Shown piece after piece: positions 1 through 10,880 of a stretch of DNA of 64,000 nucleotides; position 1 is the first letter of the stretch, and each line of letters opens with the position of its first letter. The notes under the pieces were generated by a model. The model searched no databases. It saw only the letters and a program-made list of their open reading frames with translations, and was not told the DNA's origin. Origin of the DNA: Globisporangium splendens (lineage: Eukaryota; Oomycota; Peronosporomycetes; Pythiales; Pythiaceae). Position numbers and translations under genes: made by a program. Location: the NCBI GenBank assembly GCA_006386115.1, contig VFIW01000022.1, forward strand, positions 186,001 through 250,000, written 5' to 3'.

Positions 1-1
1 A

Positions 2-835
2 TGGACTGAAGAGTTTGTCGATATCCAAGGTTCACGCTACTGGTCCCAGCCCTGGTTTACGACCAAAGTCAAGATGCGCTACGATGACGACTTTCTCTAC
101 GTCGGCGCGTACTTGGAGGAGACCGAGATCTGGGCAAACGTGACGCACCGGAACGACGTCGTGTTCCACGACAATGACTTCGAAGTATTTGTCGACGCCG
201 ATGGCAGCACGCACAACTACAAGGAATTTGAGGTCAATGCGATCAACACGACGTGGAATCTGTGGCTGAATCGACCATACCGCGATGGCGGTCATGAGAA
301 TAGCACGCGTGTGGATCCGCTGCATGGGTTCGACATGTTTGGTCACGGCATGAAGTCGGCGGTGTATACGAAGGGCAACCCAAATGATGCAGGTAGGTTG
401 TCATTTCCCGGGTCCAATGCTTCAAGATTTGTTTGTGCTTCTGCCTGTGGTCGCTAATATAGTTCCCGTACGCTTCTGACGCTTTGTGTAGGTGAGCACC
501 TGCACTTCTGGACTGTCGAGATCGCATTGCCACTTCGTGAGCTCGCGCTGCATACTCGAGCAGTGCTCCCTCCACGGCCATTCACGTTTTGGCGAATCAA
601 CTTTTCTCGAGTGGAATGGACCGTCGCCACCGCTCCGTCGGGTGGGTACGTGAAAGTCCGAAGCGAAGCAGAAGAGAATTGGGTGTGGAGTCCGCAGTAC
701 GCTGTCAATATGCACATGCCTGAGAACTGGGGATACATTCAGTTTCATCCTCGCCTCGAGGGCGAAGGCTTCGATTCCGACGTGCCGATGGATCCAGAAT
801 GGAAAGTTCGCTACCTCAGTTTCCAGCTGTACTAA
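2..835 (+). CDS. CBM9-like carbohydrate-binding protein, 5' end cut by window
   Basis: Two exons, 2-392 and 492-835, joined by a GT-AG intron (393-491) that keeps the frame. The reading frame is already open at base 2, so the start lies left of the window. The protein resembles the family 9-like carbohydrate-binding module found in bacterial and oomycete secreted proteins: it has the block DNDFEVFVDADGSTHNYKEF, then ENWVWSPQ and NWGYIQF near the end. Such modules bind glycans; no catalytic domain is visible in the part seen. The frame stops at TAA 833-835, but similar sequence goes on in the same frame to 1090 (next entry), so the stop looks premature. Family assignment is fairly sure; the natural C-terminus is not. 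Confidence 0.7.
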
Positions 836-1090
836 GCGCAGCACGCGTTCAAGACGGCGAATGGGTACTTTGCGAGAGATGTGCCAGCACTCGAGCCGTA
901 CTTCCAGCAAGAAAATGCGTTCAAGTGTATGAATGTGCAGCAACTGAATGTAACCAGTGATGGGAGCTCTTTCAGAGCCCTTCTCACCGACGAGAAACAT
1001 TTCCGCGTTCCATCATATGCTGCAAATATTCGAGACGATAGCCTAATTCGCGTGCATCGAGTCAATAGCGATATAACGAGCGTCGAGTGA
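836..1090 (+). pseudogene. In-frame continuation of the CBM9-like gene after a TAA
   Basis: 84 codons are open in the same frame directly after the TAA at 833-835, ending at TGA 1088-1090. The sequence reads AQHAFKTANGYFARDVPALE just after the stop. From memory of the family, bacterial CBM9-like proteins carry a Tyr-Tyr-Ala-Gln-type helix at this place (established knowledge, not searched). A TAC-to-TAA change would create the stop. It may be a nonsense mutation, a read-through stop or a base-call error. Confidence 0.5.
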
Positions 1091-1852
1091 AAAATTGATC
1101 GTGTGACTGCAAATAAAAGTGACTTTGTTCTTTGCGCTCCCAAAACGCGATGGCAGATGACCACATCCGCAACAAACGGCCCATGGCACAACACAGCGCC
1201 CGAGTATCCGCACTGAAGTTGGAGCAACAGTGCACTTGGGTTGTCGATATCACAGGACCAGCAACTCGATATATATCTGGAATGCTATCGATCATTTTAT
1301 TGCTTACTTTCAGCCACAGTTGACCCGATCGGATAAAAACAAGTCGCTTGTGCTTTGACGTCGTTGTCTGCTCTTCGTCCAGCTTTGATCTATTTAGCTC
1401 CTGAGGGTGGCGAGGCTTGTCCCGAAGTGCTCCACAGTGCACGAGATCTCAGCGCCAGCGAAGTCACGACTTGACTCACCGCAAAAAAAAAGCACAAATT
1501 TCAATTGTGTTTTTTATGTGCGTGTTTTTACAAATATGCTGGATCGTGGGTGCGGTCAAAATTGTTGAGCATACTACGTTAAGTTATTCACAGCAACCAT
1601 TAATTGTCAGCTAGCCGAGCATAAACTTTTACATAAATTGCGTGATTTTGAGCTGACTGATCAATGCGATATTGTTGGGAATGGAACACAAAATACAGTG
1701 TTGGGTCAAGTCACATGGAATAGATGGTGACAAAAAATGCCTTCGAGCGTTGGTTGGGCGAGAGCGTGCCGTGACATAGTCTCCCTGGAAGCCAGCAGCA
1801 AAGAATAGCGAGACTTTATACAGACGCACACGCCCCCGATCCTCCATTGCTC
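1091..1852. other. Intergenic, no gene seen
   Basis: About 760 bases between the CBM9-like gene and the convergent symporter gene. Only short, unconvincing frames are present. It should hold both 3' untranslated regions. Confidence 0.5.
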
Positions 1853-3706
1853 TTATGCGAAGTAGATCCAGAGACTCAGGGTGATCGCGAGTGAGGCCAC
1901 GCCACTGGCGGCCACGAAGTAGTTGACGTACTTTGGCTTGGCGAGTTCGGTCGCGTCCCACTTGAGCATCGTCTTGACGTCGGCCATGTACTTCTGCGAC
2001 TCCTGGGACGGAGGCGGCGTGAGGAGACTGACGACGACGCAGATGACCATGGACGTGGTCCAGAGCAGGATTGCAAAGTGCTGGAAGTTCATGTAGAAGA
2101 ACTGGTCGATGACCTTGGGGAAATCGCCGCGTCTGGAGTCCTTCTCGATGGTCACAAAGATCAATCGCACCAGACCGAGGCACCCGCCACAGAGCAGCGC
2201 CGTGAGTGCACCTTGGTGGTTGGCACGCTTCCAGAACACGCCGAGGATCAGCACGATACCGATTGGTGGCGTCAAGTAAGACTGGATCTCGACGATCTGC
2301 TTGTACAAGCCGTCGCCGTTGCTGAGAATCGGGATCCAGCAGAAACTGAGGATCGCGAACATGACCGTCGAGCAGCGGCCGACCCAGACGAGCTGGTCGT
2401 GGGTCGCGTTCGGACGCAACTGGAGGTAGATATCGTTCGTGATCACCGACGACCCAGCCGCAAACACAGAGCCCAGACTCGACATCATCGCCGTGATAAT
2501 ACTCGCGACCATGAGACCAATGACGCCGTGCGGCATCAAGTTGGTCAGCAACACTGGGTATGCGGCATCGGTCTTGTTCTCAGGGACGGTCATGTCGTAC
2601 AAGATCGTGGCGACGATACCCGGGATGACGATGATGAACGGTGGGAGGATCTTGAGCATACTCGCGAACGACGCGCCGCCCTTGGCGTGCGCCGTATCCT
2701 TGGCAGACAGTACACGTTGTACCAGATCTTGATCCATGCACCAGTACCACACCGAGCCGATTGGCTGACCGATGAGCATCCCCGTCCACGGGTAGTCGGC
2801 GTCCGACGTCGACTTGAACAAGTGCCAGAAGTCGGACTTGTCCTGGTACTCGAGTTGGTCTTGGATGCCCGAGAAGCCGCCGACGCGGTGCAGCGAGACC
2901 CCCATGACGACGATGCCGCCAGTCACGAACACGCACATCTGGAACAAATCGGTGTACATGACGGCACGGAGTCCACCTGCGACAGTGTAGATCGCGCTGA
3001 GCAAGATGCACATGCCCGCGCCAAAGTACAAGTTCCAGCCCAGTGTGGCCTTCATGACGACCGCACCACCATAGACACTCGCACTCATCTTGGTCAGCAC
3101 GTACATGATGCACGTGATGACGGACAAGTAGTGGCGGCACCCAGCACTGAAGCGATACTGGAGGAACTCTGGCGTCGTGTACACACCTGCGCGGCGGTAG
3201 ATCGGCGCAAACACCCATCCGAGCAGCAAGATCAGGATCGCAGCGTACCACTCGTACATGGCGACAGCAATGCCGCGACGCGCGCCATCACCCGACATGC
3301 CGACAAAGTGCTCGGCGCCAATGTTACTCGCGAACAGCGCGCCACCGACAAAGTACCACTTCATGCCGCGGTCGGCGAGGAAGAAGTTCTGCACGCGGTC
3401 CGACTCGTCTGTCATCTTCTTGTGGCTCGCGGGGTCTTCGATGTCTTCCTGTACGATGAGCGACGCGCCAGACGCGCGCACGTGGGTCAGATCGGAGCCG
3501 TCGATCATCTTGCTCGCTTTTGCCGTCTTGCTGGCGAAGCACGGGAAGATGCGCTCGAGGAACGGCGACTCGCCCGCGTGGATCGTCGCGATCATGCCGA
3601 TGACCATCGTCATGCAGAGCACGATCACGAGGATGGCGATGTCGCCGCCGTTGAGTGCGCTGTCGCCGTCGATCACGGGGATCGCGGGCGTGATGCCAGT
3701 CGCCAT
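1853..3706 (-). CDS. Sodium/solute symporter, SGLT (SLC5) type
   Basis: Single exon of 617 residues. I chose the ATG at 3706: the upstream open frame to 4114 is not protein-like, and a near-perfect oomycete core promoter sits about 70 nt before this ATG. The protein has roughly 13-14 hydrophobic spans typical of the sodium:solute symporter family. The segment WYWCMDQDLVQRVLSAKD followed by AKGG matches the hallmark region of animal SGLT glucose and myo-inositol carriers. A long charged loop (about residues 45-95) follows the first span. Expected role is sodium-driven uptake of a sugar, polyol or similar solute across the plasma membrane; the substrate cannot be told. Stop codon is TAA, intact. 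Convergent to the CBM9-like gene. Confidence 0.9.
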   Translation of the reverse strand: MATGITPAIPVIDGDSALNGGDIAILVIVLCMTMVIGMIATIHAGESPFLERIFPCFASKTAKASKMIDGSDLTHVRASGASLIVQEDIEDPASHKKMTDESDRVQNFFLADRGMKWYFVGGALFASNIGAEHFVGMSGDGARRGIAVAMYEWYAAILILLLGWVFAPIYRRAGVYTTPEFLQYRFSAGCRHYLSVITCIMYVLTKMSASVYGGAVVMKATLGWNLYFGAGMCILLSAIYTVAGGLRAVMYTDLFQMCVFVTGGIVVMGVSLHRVGGFSGIQDQLEYQDKSDFWHLFKSTSDADYPWTGMLIGQPIGSVWYWCMDQDLVQRVLSAKDTAHAKGGASFASMLKILPPFIIVIPGIVATILYDMTVPENKTDAAYPVLLTNLMPHGVIGLMVASIITAMMSSLGSVFAAGSSVITNDIYLQLRPNATHDQLVWVGRCSTVMFAILSFCWIPILSNGDGLYKQIVEIQSYLTPPIGIVLILGVFWKRANHQGALTALLCGGCLGLVRLIFVTIEKDSRRGDFPKVIDQFFYMNFQHFAILLWTTSMVICVVVSLLTPPPSQESQKYMADVKTMLKWDATELAKPKYVNYFVAASGVASLAITLSLWIYFA

Positions 3707-3773
3707 GGTTGTGTGGATGATGGAAGAGGCGAGCGAGGAGAGAGGAGGTCGAGTGGCTTGTGCAGCCGCCGGC

Positions 3774-3786
3774 AAAATGGATAATG
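3774..3786 (-). promoter_or_regulatory. Probable oomycete core promoter of the symporter gene
   Basis: On the minus strand CATTATCCATTTT differs at one position from the oomycete initiator plus flanking element (CATTYYNCAWTTT). It lies 68 nt before the chosen ATG, the usual spacing, and supports that start. Confidence 0.5.
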
Positions 3787-6040
3787 AGGCATGCGTTGGC
3801 CCGCTGGAATTGGCATCCCGCCAAATGCGATTGCAAATGCGCAGGTACCGTGACCATTCTAATTTGGATAGCCCGCGTAAACAGATGTCGCATTCGATTC
3901 TAAAGATGGTATTTACTAAATCTGCATGAAAATGGAAAATGGAAATGTGCAAAATGCCGATCGTATCAACTATTGTAGGTGTTTGGGTGGAGTTGGCGAC
4001 GGGATCGGACAGAGGCGCAAATGACTCGAGTACAGGTTGCATTTCAATGAGACCACCACGTTCGATGGCGCGTAGACGGGGCATCGTGAAATTGACTGAG
4101 GCGGGTGTCGCCAAAACCGCCTATTACGAACGTCCACAGATAGTGCCACACTCATAGAAGGAACATTTGAAATGCAGAAAAAGGTGAACAGAACTTCACA
4201 TTTTTGTGAGGTCAGTAAAGCCAGGGGTAACGACCATTCACGAGCTTCCCGAAAGTTCAACTCCCACCGCTGCCCTTTGTGGATGGACAACCGACCAGCA
4301 TTCGTACAGTATGGCTTGGGTGCAAGTGCAATGGCGTTGATGGATTGCATGCTTACCTACCTACATGAGTTGTATTTTCACAGTGCTCGATCAAAGGAAT
4401 ATGCACACTACGCCACTAGCTTCCCATTTCGTTTCTTTCTGCACCAAGAGTGCTCGTACATTGTGCAGCAGCGCGCAATAGAAGACAGAGCAGAGAGCGC
4501 AGGGTCTTCGTGATGAAAAACAGCCAGCGGTGCGTCGTGCCGCGATGCTTTTTTGCAACCCGAATTCTACAATATATCAAAAGATACGAATCTTTTCCGA
4601 GCGATCGAGCATGTTGTCATGTGTGCAAGATATTTTGTGCATGCGGCAAAATACTCATTGTGACGGGTCCGCCACAGTGAAGGGTTTGAGCGTCAAGGGC
4701 TATGGCGTATCGCAGCAAGTGGTGATGTAAACTGGCTTTTTGGATCAGATCACTTGAATCAGTACACTTGTAAAATGGATCCAACCAACAGCAAACTCGA
4801 TCTTGCAAGCGCCGAGCAGCAAACAAACCTATGCCAAAAATCTTGAAAGGTAGCACACTCATCGGTCATCTTGCAAAGCGACAATGGCTCGAGACGCTTG
4901 CCTCTCCTTCTGTTAATCAAGCTTACCGTAATCTGAAACTATTAATCATCATTCATGTCTACAAGATTGAATGGCTCAGCATGGGATCCGATCTCCGGAA
5001 TCGGTCTTTGAAACCAATTAATTAAATCCGTGGGGACCACACACATCAACATTCTGTCTTGGCTACTCGATGTGGTCCACTCGGATTTACCCATTTCTAC
5101 AACCAGGAAGAGCTTCAAATTGGAGCTCCTCCCGGTTTCGTAGGAGTCCAATAATGTGTCATGGGAGGAGCTCCACGTGCATGTTCGGTCTTCTTGAACT
5201 TCAACCACCTCACGTTGAAGCCACACCTCCTTGTTTATCCCGTCGCCCTTCCGCACCCACGAACAATGGGTTCTTTTTCAGGACTGGCGGCATCGATCAG
5301 CGGAGTCCCATATTTGCGTCTCCACGTTGAGTCCGAAGTGTATCCACTGCGCGAAGCGGAGTAATCGGGTCCCCACTTCAACGCCGCGCCGTAAGCCAGT
5401 TTCTCCCATGCTGATGCAGTGCGCACCACCGTACTTTTCTTTCTGGAGACGGTCTCGGCTCGCACTCCCTTCTCTGTTTGTCAAGTCCTGTTTAACATGC
5501 AAGCTTGTAAAGTCTCGCTTAACGCGCAAGCTGATCACTTGGCCGCTTGGTAAGTCGCGTGCCGTTGTCGCAAACATCTGAAACTGACAATTGATCTGCT
5601 TGTTGGCGTCAACTGAATGGATGCTCATAAGCAGCGAGTTGCGTTGGTTGCGTGCATTCTCGAACCTCAGAACCTCAGAATCTCCAGCCAGTCACTCAGT
5701 CTCACGATCTATGGTGACACCTTCAGACATGGCAACCTCAGTAACTCGACAGTCTGAAGCACGTTCACGTGGGACTCGTACGCCAGCGCTCACGTCGCGG
5801 TGCTTGTATCGAGAGGGCGTATGAGACGCATTAGGCGGTGCCATGGCGCTTCAACCTTCAGCTGATTCGTCCATACGTTTGTGCCAACAAGAGCTTCCGA
5901 TACCACTGTCATTTGAGCCTGAGGCTGCAGCTGTTGCCTCAATTTGTTGATCGTACGACACGCAGTTCAACGTTGAAGTTGAACTTCGAGTGCGACTTTG
6001 GCGTCCTTGTCAACGCAAGCAAAAGGGGGTCGTCAACATG
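3787..6040. other. Long intergenic stretch, no supportable gene
   Basis: About 2.2 kb between the symporter promoter and the 3' end of the TOG-like gene. Frames on both strands are short and overlap each other without clear family signs. A block at about 4940-5640 has several overlapping minus-strand frames and could be a worn mobile element, but I could not match it to a pol or transposase motif. Confidence 0.35.
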
Positions 6041-6349
6041 CTAAAAGCCCAGCTGCGAGAGGACGTGAGCTGCTTCAAGTCCCGCGGCTGAGGGTGTCAT
6101 GGACCACTGCACGAGCCGCTGTTCCAATGCTCGCAGCGCCCGCGGATCGATTTGCTTGACGTTCGTGTTGCGCTTCGACAGATCTCGCAGCCATGTGAAT
6201 ACAAGCCAGGCATCATGCGTGCCAAATGGATCATTGGTAGTGTCATCATGGTCTCCGTCCTCCAGGAGTTCAATGAATGCTGCGCATAGAGCATTGCGCG
6301 ATGCTCGCGAGATCTGATGCATACATGGAACTCCAATCACTCCCATCAC
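6041..6349 (-). pseudogene. In-frame C-terminal continuation of the TOG-like gene
   Basis: 102 codons in the same frame as the upstream exon, right after the TAA. They contain CMHQISRASRNALCAAFIEL and then DAWLVFTWLRDLSKRN. Plant SPIRAL2 C-termini show a similar run in which a Lys-Leu-Met block leads on to Asp-Gln-Leu-Ser. A GTAAGT donor overlaps the stop, but the only nearby acceptor (intron 6353-6314) moves into a frame with unnatural sequence. So the TAA is probably a nonsense change or an error. Confidence 0.5.
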
Positions 6350-8397
6350 TTACTTTAGCAACGCAATGTTATCTTCAAGGATGCACAAGCGGATCGCCAG
6401 ATCGTACTCCTCACACTGGGCCGCCTGCAACGCCACTTCGCTCCGACTCATCTCTTCAGCGTTGTCCTCCTCATAGGCGTCTTCGGTTTCTTTTTCCTCT
6501 TTCTGCTGAATTTCACTAGTGTCGTCGTTCTCGTCTTCTTCAGGAAACGCAAATGCCTCGAGTGGTTTCGAAGCAGACTTGGGCGGAGAAATACGCGGAA
6601 TTTGCTTCCACCGCTTCGAAACTTGCGCTCGCTTCTTCGCCATAAACTGCTTCAGCGAGGAGCCTGCTTTCGCCTCAGCTGGCTTCTCTGCTAAAGGAGT
6701 TAGTCCATGCGCTGTTGGTGTCTCGTCGTCCTCAGTCTGGTGCTCTGGTGCAGAGGCTTCGTCCGTGCTTAGATCTCCAAAAGTCTGCTCTTCATCATCT
6801 TCCCCACGTCCTTATCTTTGGCCACATTGTCCTTAGATGCCGCAGGTTTCGTGTCTGCTGCCTCGGAGTGTCTACCTCTTGCTGAGCTCTGAAAATGAGT
6901 CGACGATAGTGGTGGTGAAGTAATAGTGACATCCTTAGCTGGAGACTGCTTTTCGAATCGTCGATCAAGTTTGTCGAATGCTATGACCGTCGGGATAGCA
7001 GCTTCGCGGACTGAGGATACTGGATCATGCCTCCCACACACGACAAGGTTTCGAACATGTTCCTGGAGCAAACACGCAAATAAAAAAACACACATGTGAA
7101 AACCTGTCCACTACCATTGTAAGCCACGTTTTGATTCGTGCTCGCTTTGCCGCGCACCAGATGAAGTTGGAAGTACTCTTTCGCCAATTCAGCGACAGCG
7201 TCGCCACTTAACGCCAAATGCTCGAGCAGCATCGTCAGCAGCTCGATGCCTCGCTTTCGCAGCACCCAGTCTTCTCGTGGCGCATACTGGAAGACGTCTT
7301 CGATGGCTTCAAAGATGAAGCCCGCGTAGGGCACAATGCACGCGAAGAGCTCCTTGAAGCCACATCTTGAGTTGGTCTCATGCGCGAGCTGGCAAGCAGA
7401 TCGCAGCAACAAGAAGGTGGGTGAGAATGAGGCATACATCATGCTTCCGTTCATCTTGGCCACAGATGCACTCAGGATGCTTCTAAAGAACGAATGAACG
7501 CGAGTTGCATGCGCCAGCAAAGTTTCATCTGATGGCAGAGTGTGACCATCAAATTCCGTTGGTCGTAGCACGCTACACAGGCACTTGGTCGCATTCTCAC
7601 CAACGGCATTGGTATCTTTGAGCAGTGGTGCAGACACAGTCTCGAACACTTGAAGCCAAGTATCCTCACCATCAACTCGAACCTCTTTGGCGTCACCTGA
7701 AGTCGAGTCGTCAGCAGTGCTGGGTGTTGCACCATAGACTGGGACGATGTGAAGGACAATGGAGGATACGAGGATCTCACATGCTTCAGTGACTTTGGTC
7801 TCATTGTCGCGCAAGCGAGTGCCAACGTACGCGAGAATCCTCGACAGAAGCTTTGACGATTGCAGCGGATGGCATTTGCAGAGCACGGCAATCAGCAGAG
7901 CTAGCATTCGCCGCGTTGACGATCTTGGTGGCCTCTAAATGCATAGCATCGGCAGTACGAAAGCTCACTGGTTAGGGAGGAATGGTAGTGGCAAGGTGAG
8001 CAAAATTCTTCTCAGATACCTTGTTTTCTCGACAAGAGTGTAAAACTCGTGTACAAGTGATAGATCCAAACCAGGAAGCCATTCTCTGCGCATAAAAGCA
8101 ACCGAGTCAGATAACCAAAGGAACGAGTTGTTCTATCGTAAATATTTGTTCTGCCACATCAGAATTTTCTCACATGAGAGACTGGAATGCTTGCTGCTGC
8201 GTGTCCCGATCCTTAAGTTTACCGATCTTGTCGCTGAGCTCTCGCAGCGTCTGCAGCAGTTTTTCTTTCGCCTTGCGCTCGACTTTCTTCTTCTTGACGC
8301 TTCCCACCGACTGATTGCTGTTCCCTCCAATGGTTGGCTTGTTGGGGCTTGATACGCTCAAACTCCTGCTACTGCTGCTACGCGTGGTCACCTTCAT
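6350..8397 (-). CDS. TORTIFOLIA1/SPIRAL2-like TOG-HEAT microtubule-binding protein
   Basis: Five exons on the minus strand: 8397-8174, 8085-8020, 7932-7104, 7062-6876 and 6810-6350. All junctions are GT-AG with matching phase and give 588 residues. The N-terminus (LLQTLRELSDKIGKLKDRDT) and the HEAT-like repeats that follow, ending with VSSVREAAIP, match plant TORTIFOLIA1/SPIRAL2 proteins, which bind microtubules through a TOG-like array. The middle is acidic and disordered. The C-terminal helical block begins at AIRLCILEDNIALLK and is then cut by TAA 6352-6350, although the same frame carries the rest of the block to 6041. The 41-nt and 65-nt introns are short but have consistent phase. The family is fairly sure; the true C-terminus is not. 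Confidence 0.7.
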
Positions 8398-8694
8398 CGG
8401 CACGCTTGTTGCCTTCCACTTCCTCTCAAAGCACTCACACCTCGCCTCGAGCGTGCGCAAACCTTCATGATGTCCGATATATAAATATACCCACGTATCT
8501 TGACCGATTCGACTCGCAATTGCCCTGAAATATAACCACGTCTATTTGAAGGTAATCAGAAAAATGACGCTGATACGTGCGTCGTCTCATACAAACCTTA
8601 TCCCTTTGCCTTGAGTCTCATGGACAAAGCTCAGGAGCTCTCACTCTGCATGATCCCAAGACCACTAATCATGTATCGACCCCGCGAGAAGCAG

Positions 8695-9905
8695 TCAGTT
8701 GTTTTCAGGATCGAGAGGATCGCGCGGTCCGTGCTGCTGATAGCGTTTCTTGTGGCTCTGCGCTGGTCGTGAGCTATTAGAATCCCCATCATCGTCCCGC
8801 GATCGCTTGTTACTTTGACTCCCGGCGCTTGGACCACAGCTCTTGAGGATGTCGTCCAGCTTGGACTTCGCGGCTATTGCTTCTTCTGCAAGCAATATTA
8901 GCATGACAATAACAAATTCAAACACAGTCGGCATTACGGTGCCAACGCAAAAGCCGCAAGGAGATCGGGGATAACTCTTACTTAGTGATACTTTCGTAGA
9001 CACCGGGCGTGTCCACGTGGTCTCATCGGAGTCTCGATTCCAGTAGTACACGCCACCACTATGCGGATCTGTCACGGATTCCCAGCCACTACAAACAACA
9101 GCATATACAGTGCTTTGCCACGTTAGAAATGGCTGCTTGCAGCTAAGGAGAGAACGTCAAGATGCAGGCAAACCAAATTGCACGGACTCTGGCAGTGGCT
9201 CTTCGGACTTGGCGGCATCCGTCTGTGAAGCTTTTCCTGTCTGTAGCATCAATAGAATTGACATATAGTAAAAGCCAAAGCTACGAGTCCATGCACTACG
9301 TACGGCATATGTACCTCACGATGCCCAGGATGATCCCACGACGTTTCTTGTGTTCGCTAAGCACACACAGAAAAATGATATCGTCACCATCAATAACGAA
9401 CTCAGCTTGCTATACTGCGTGCCACACACAATTGAGCAATAGAAGGAGGGCTGTTGCTCACTTCGTTCCAGTAGTAAGTGTCGCCCGACGTTGGATCTTT
9501 CGCTTCTTTCCATCCATCGGGCAGCGCCGTGTCTGCTGCTGTGCTGCTGCTGTCGCCATGCGGACGACCCTGGCGGAACGCGTTCACCTGCTGCGCGGCA
9601 GTCTGTGTCTCGTGGATCTCGTTCGCGCGCCGCATCGCGACCACGTGCAGCGTGTTATCGCGCACGCGCGGGTCATACTTATCTGCCGCAGTCTGCTGCT
9701 GTGGAACGCCATTCACGAAGCGCTGCACCTTCGCGGACGTCGCGTTCACCAGCTTTTGGCGCTCTGCCTGCTGCCGCGCAAGCTCGCTCTGAGACGGACC
9801 GCTTCCCGTGGCGTGCAGGTGCTTGAGCGCCTCGGCGCGCGCGCGCTGCGCGAGCAGCTCCTTCTTCACGCGCTCCGACGACACTGGCGCTGCCTTTGGC
9901 GGCAT
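8695..9905 (-). CDS. Tandem WW-domain protein, PQBP1-like
   Basis: Five exons: 9905-9462, 9356-9315, 9240-9188, 9088-8982 and 8885-8695, giving 278 residues with all phases consistent. Both WW domains are split by introns and appear only after splicing: the first runs from LPDGWKEAKDPTSGDTYYW to ETSWDHP, the second from GWESVTDPHSGGVYYW to ETTWTRP. The N-terminus is basic and helical (PPKAAPVSSERVKKELL). A basic tail ends in DPLDPENN, close to the acidic motif with which PQBP1 binds the U5 snRNP 15 kDa protein. The likely role is binding of proline-rich spliceosome or transcription partners in the nucleus. One donor (GTCCGT at 9187) is weak, but it alone restores the second WW domain. Confidence 0.7.
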
Positions 9906-9953
9906 TTTCTTCAAAATCCTCTGCGAGCATGTGTCAGTTTGTATCGTTTGTGA

Positions 9954-10310
9954 TCAACTGCCATGATGCATTGTGTTGCAAAACCTCTTAAATTGCATAG
10001 ATGCTGAAGGTGTACAGTCGTACACGTTGTCAATGTTGTCCCAACGGATACGATGTGTCAACAGCTCGCCTTGCCCAAAGGTCACTTCAGCCACAGAGCT
10101 GATGAAGATGAAGATCGCAATAGACACATCCACCATTGAGCATGCGCCTACACGACTGCATGCTGCCTGTGCATTTACGCACAGCATGCGTTTGTTCACC
10201 TGCGTAGTGGTGACTGCGCCGCTGTCGCTTGTGCGGATACAAGGCACCGTCCAGATCAGAGCAGCCTCGGTCATGGCCATCAGCAAGAGGAGCCCACACA
10301 TCATTTTCAT
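9954..10310 (-). CDS. Small candidate secreted or membrane protein, Cys-containing
   Basis: An uninterrupted frame of 118 codons begins with ATG and a signal-like hydrophobic start (MKMMCGLLLLMAMTEA). It has seven cysteines and a second hydrophobic run (IAIFIFISSVAEV). It ends only about 48 bases before the start of the WW-domain gene on the same strand, so it could instead be part of that gene's leader. I recognise no family. Expression data would decide. Confidence 0.3.
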   Translation of the reverse strand: MKMMCGLLLLMAMTEAALIWTVPCIRTSDSGAVTTTQVNKRMLCVNAQAACSRVGACSMVDVSIAIFIFISSVAEVTFGQGELLTHRIRWDNIDNVYDCTPSASMQFKRFCNTMHHGS

Positions 10311-10880
10311 TCGCGGCCACCCACATTAATCAGCCACAGTGCACACATCACCGCGAAAGATCAGAACCGACGATCTGCTCTTTTGCATTGCGCTGCAACA
10401 TACTGTAGCTGCTGCCAGCGCGTGCGCAAGTGCGCTCGCTTTTCTTTCTAAAATCCAGAGATCCGATCTTGCTGGAAATAGTCACGTGCTCGCACGCACT
10501 AATTTCGGCCATTTTCCCCGCACAGCTTTAGAAAACCGATCTTTTTTTAAATGTATTTTCTTTCTATCGCTGTGATCAAAATCGGCCGCGGGTATAAATG
10601 CGGGGAGGCGTGTGTCTGTCTATCTGTGCGGGTCGGTGGGTGCGGACGCAAGTGGTGGTGGGTGGCCGCACTCACTCACTGGTTGTCTCTCATTTGTGTA
10701 TTTGCAAGTCCAACGTGGCACGTGACGAGGTCAGGGTCAGTCAGTCGAGCCAAGTCCCAATCCATTGTCCATTCCTTGCGAGCTGCTCTCTGCATAAGAA
10801 ATGAGCGACAGGTACGACGCGTGATTCAAATTCTCCAAATTGTGTTTGCGTTGTGCTAATTGGAGAGAGCCTCGATCCCA
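10311..10880. other. Promoter region of the RING ligase gene
   Basis: About 570 bases between the divergent small frame and the CHY/RING gene. An initiator-like CCATTCC lies near 10769, about 110 bases before the RING gene ATG. No other gene is seen. Confidence 0.35.

Noticed and set aside
2078..3784. A 568-codon plus-strand open frame
   Set aside because: It is the antisense shadow of the symporter gene: Asp/His/Arg-rich, no family signs, while the minus strand gives a clear SGLT protein.
4942..5640. Copia-type retrotransposon remnant
   Set aside because: Some minus-strand frames faintly recall pol segments, but no protease, integrase or reverse-transcriptase motif and no LTRs could be seen.
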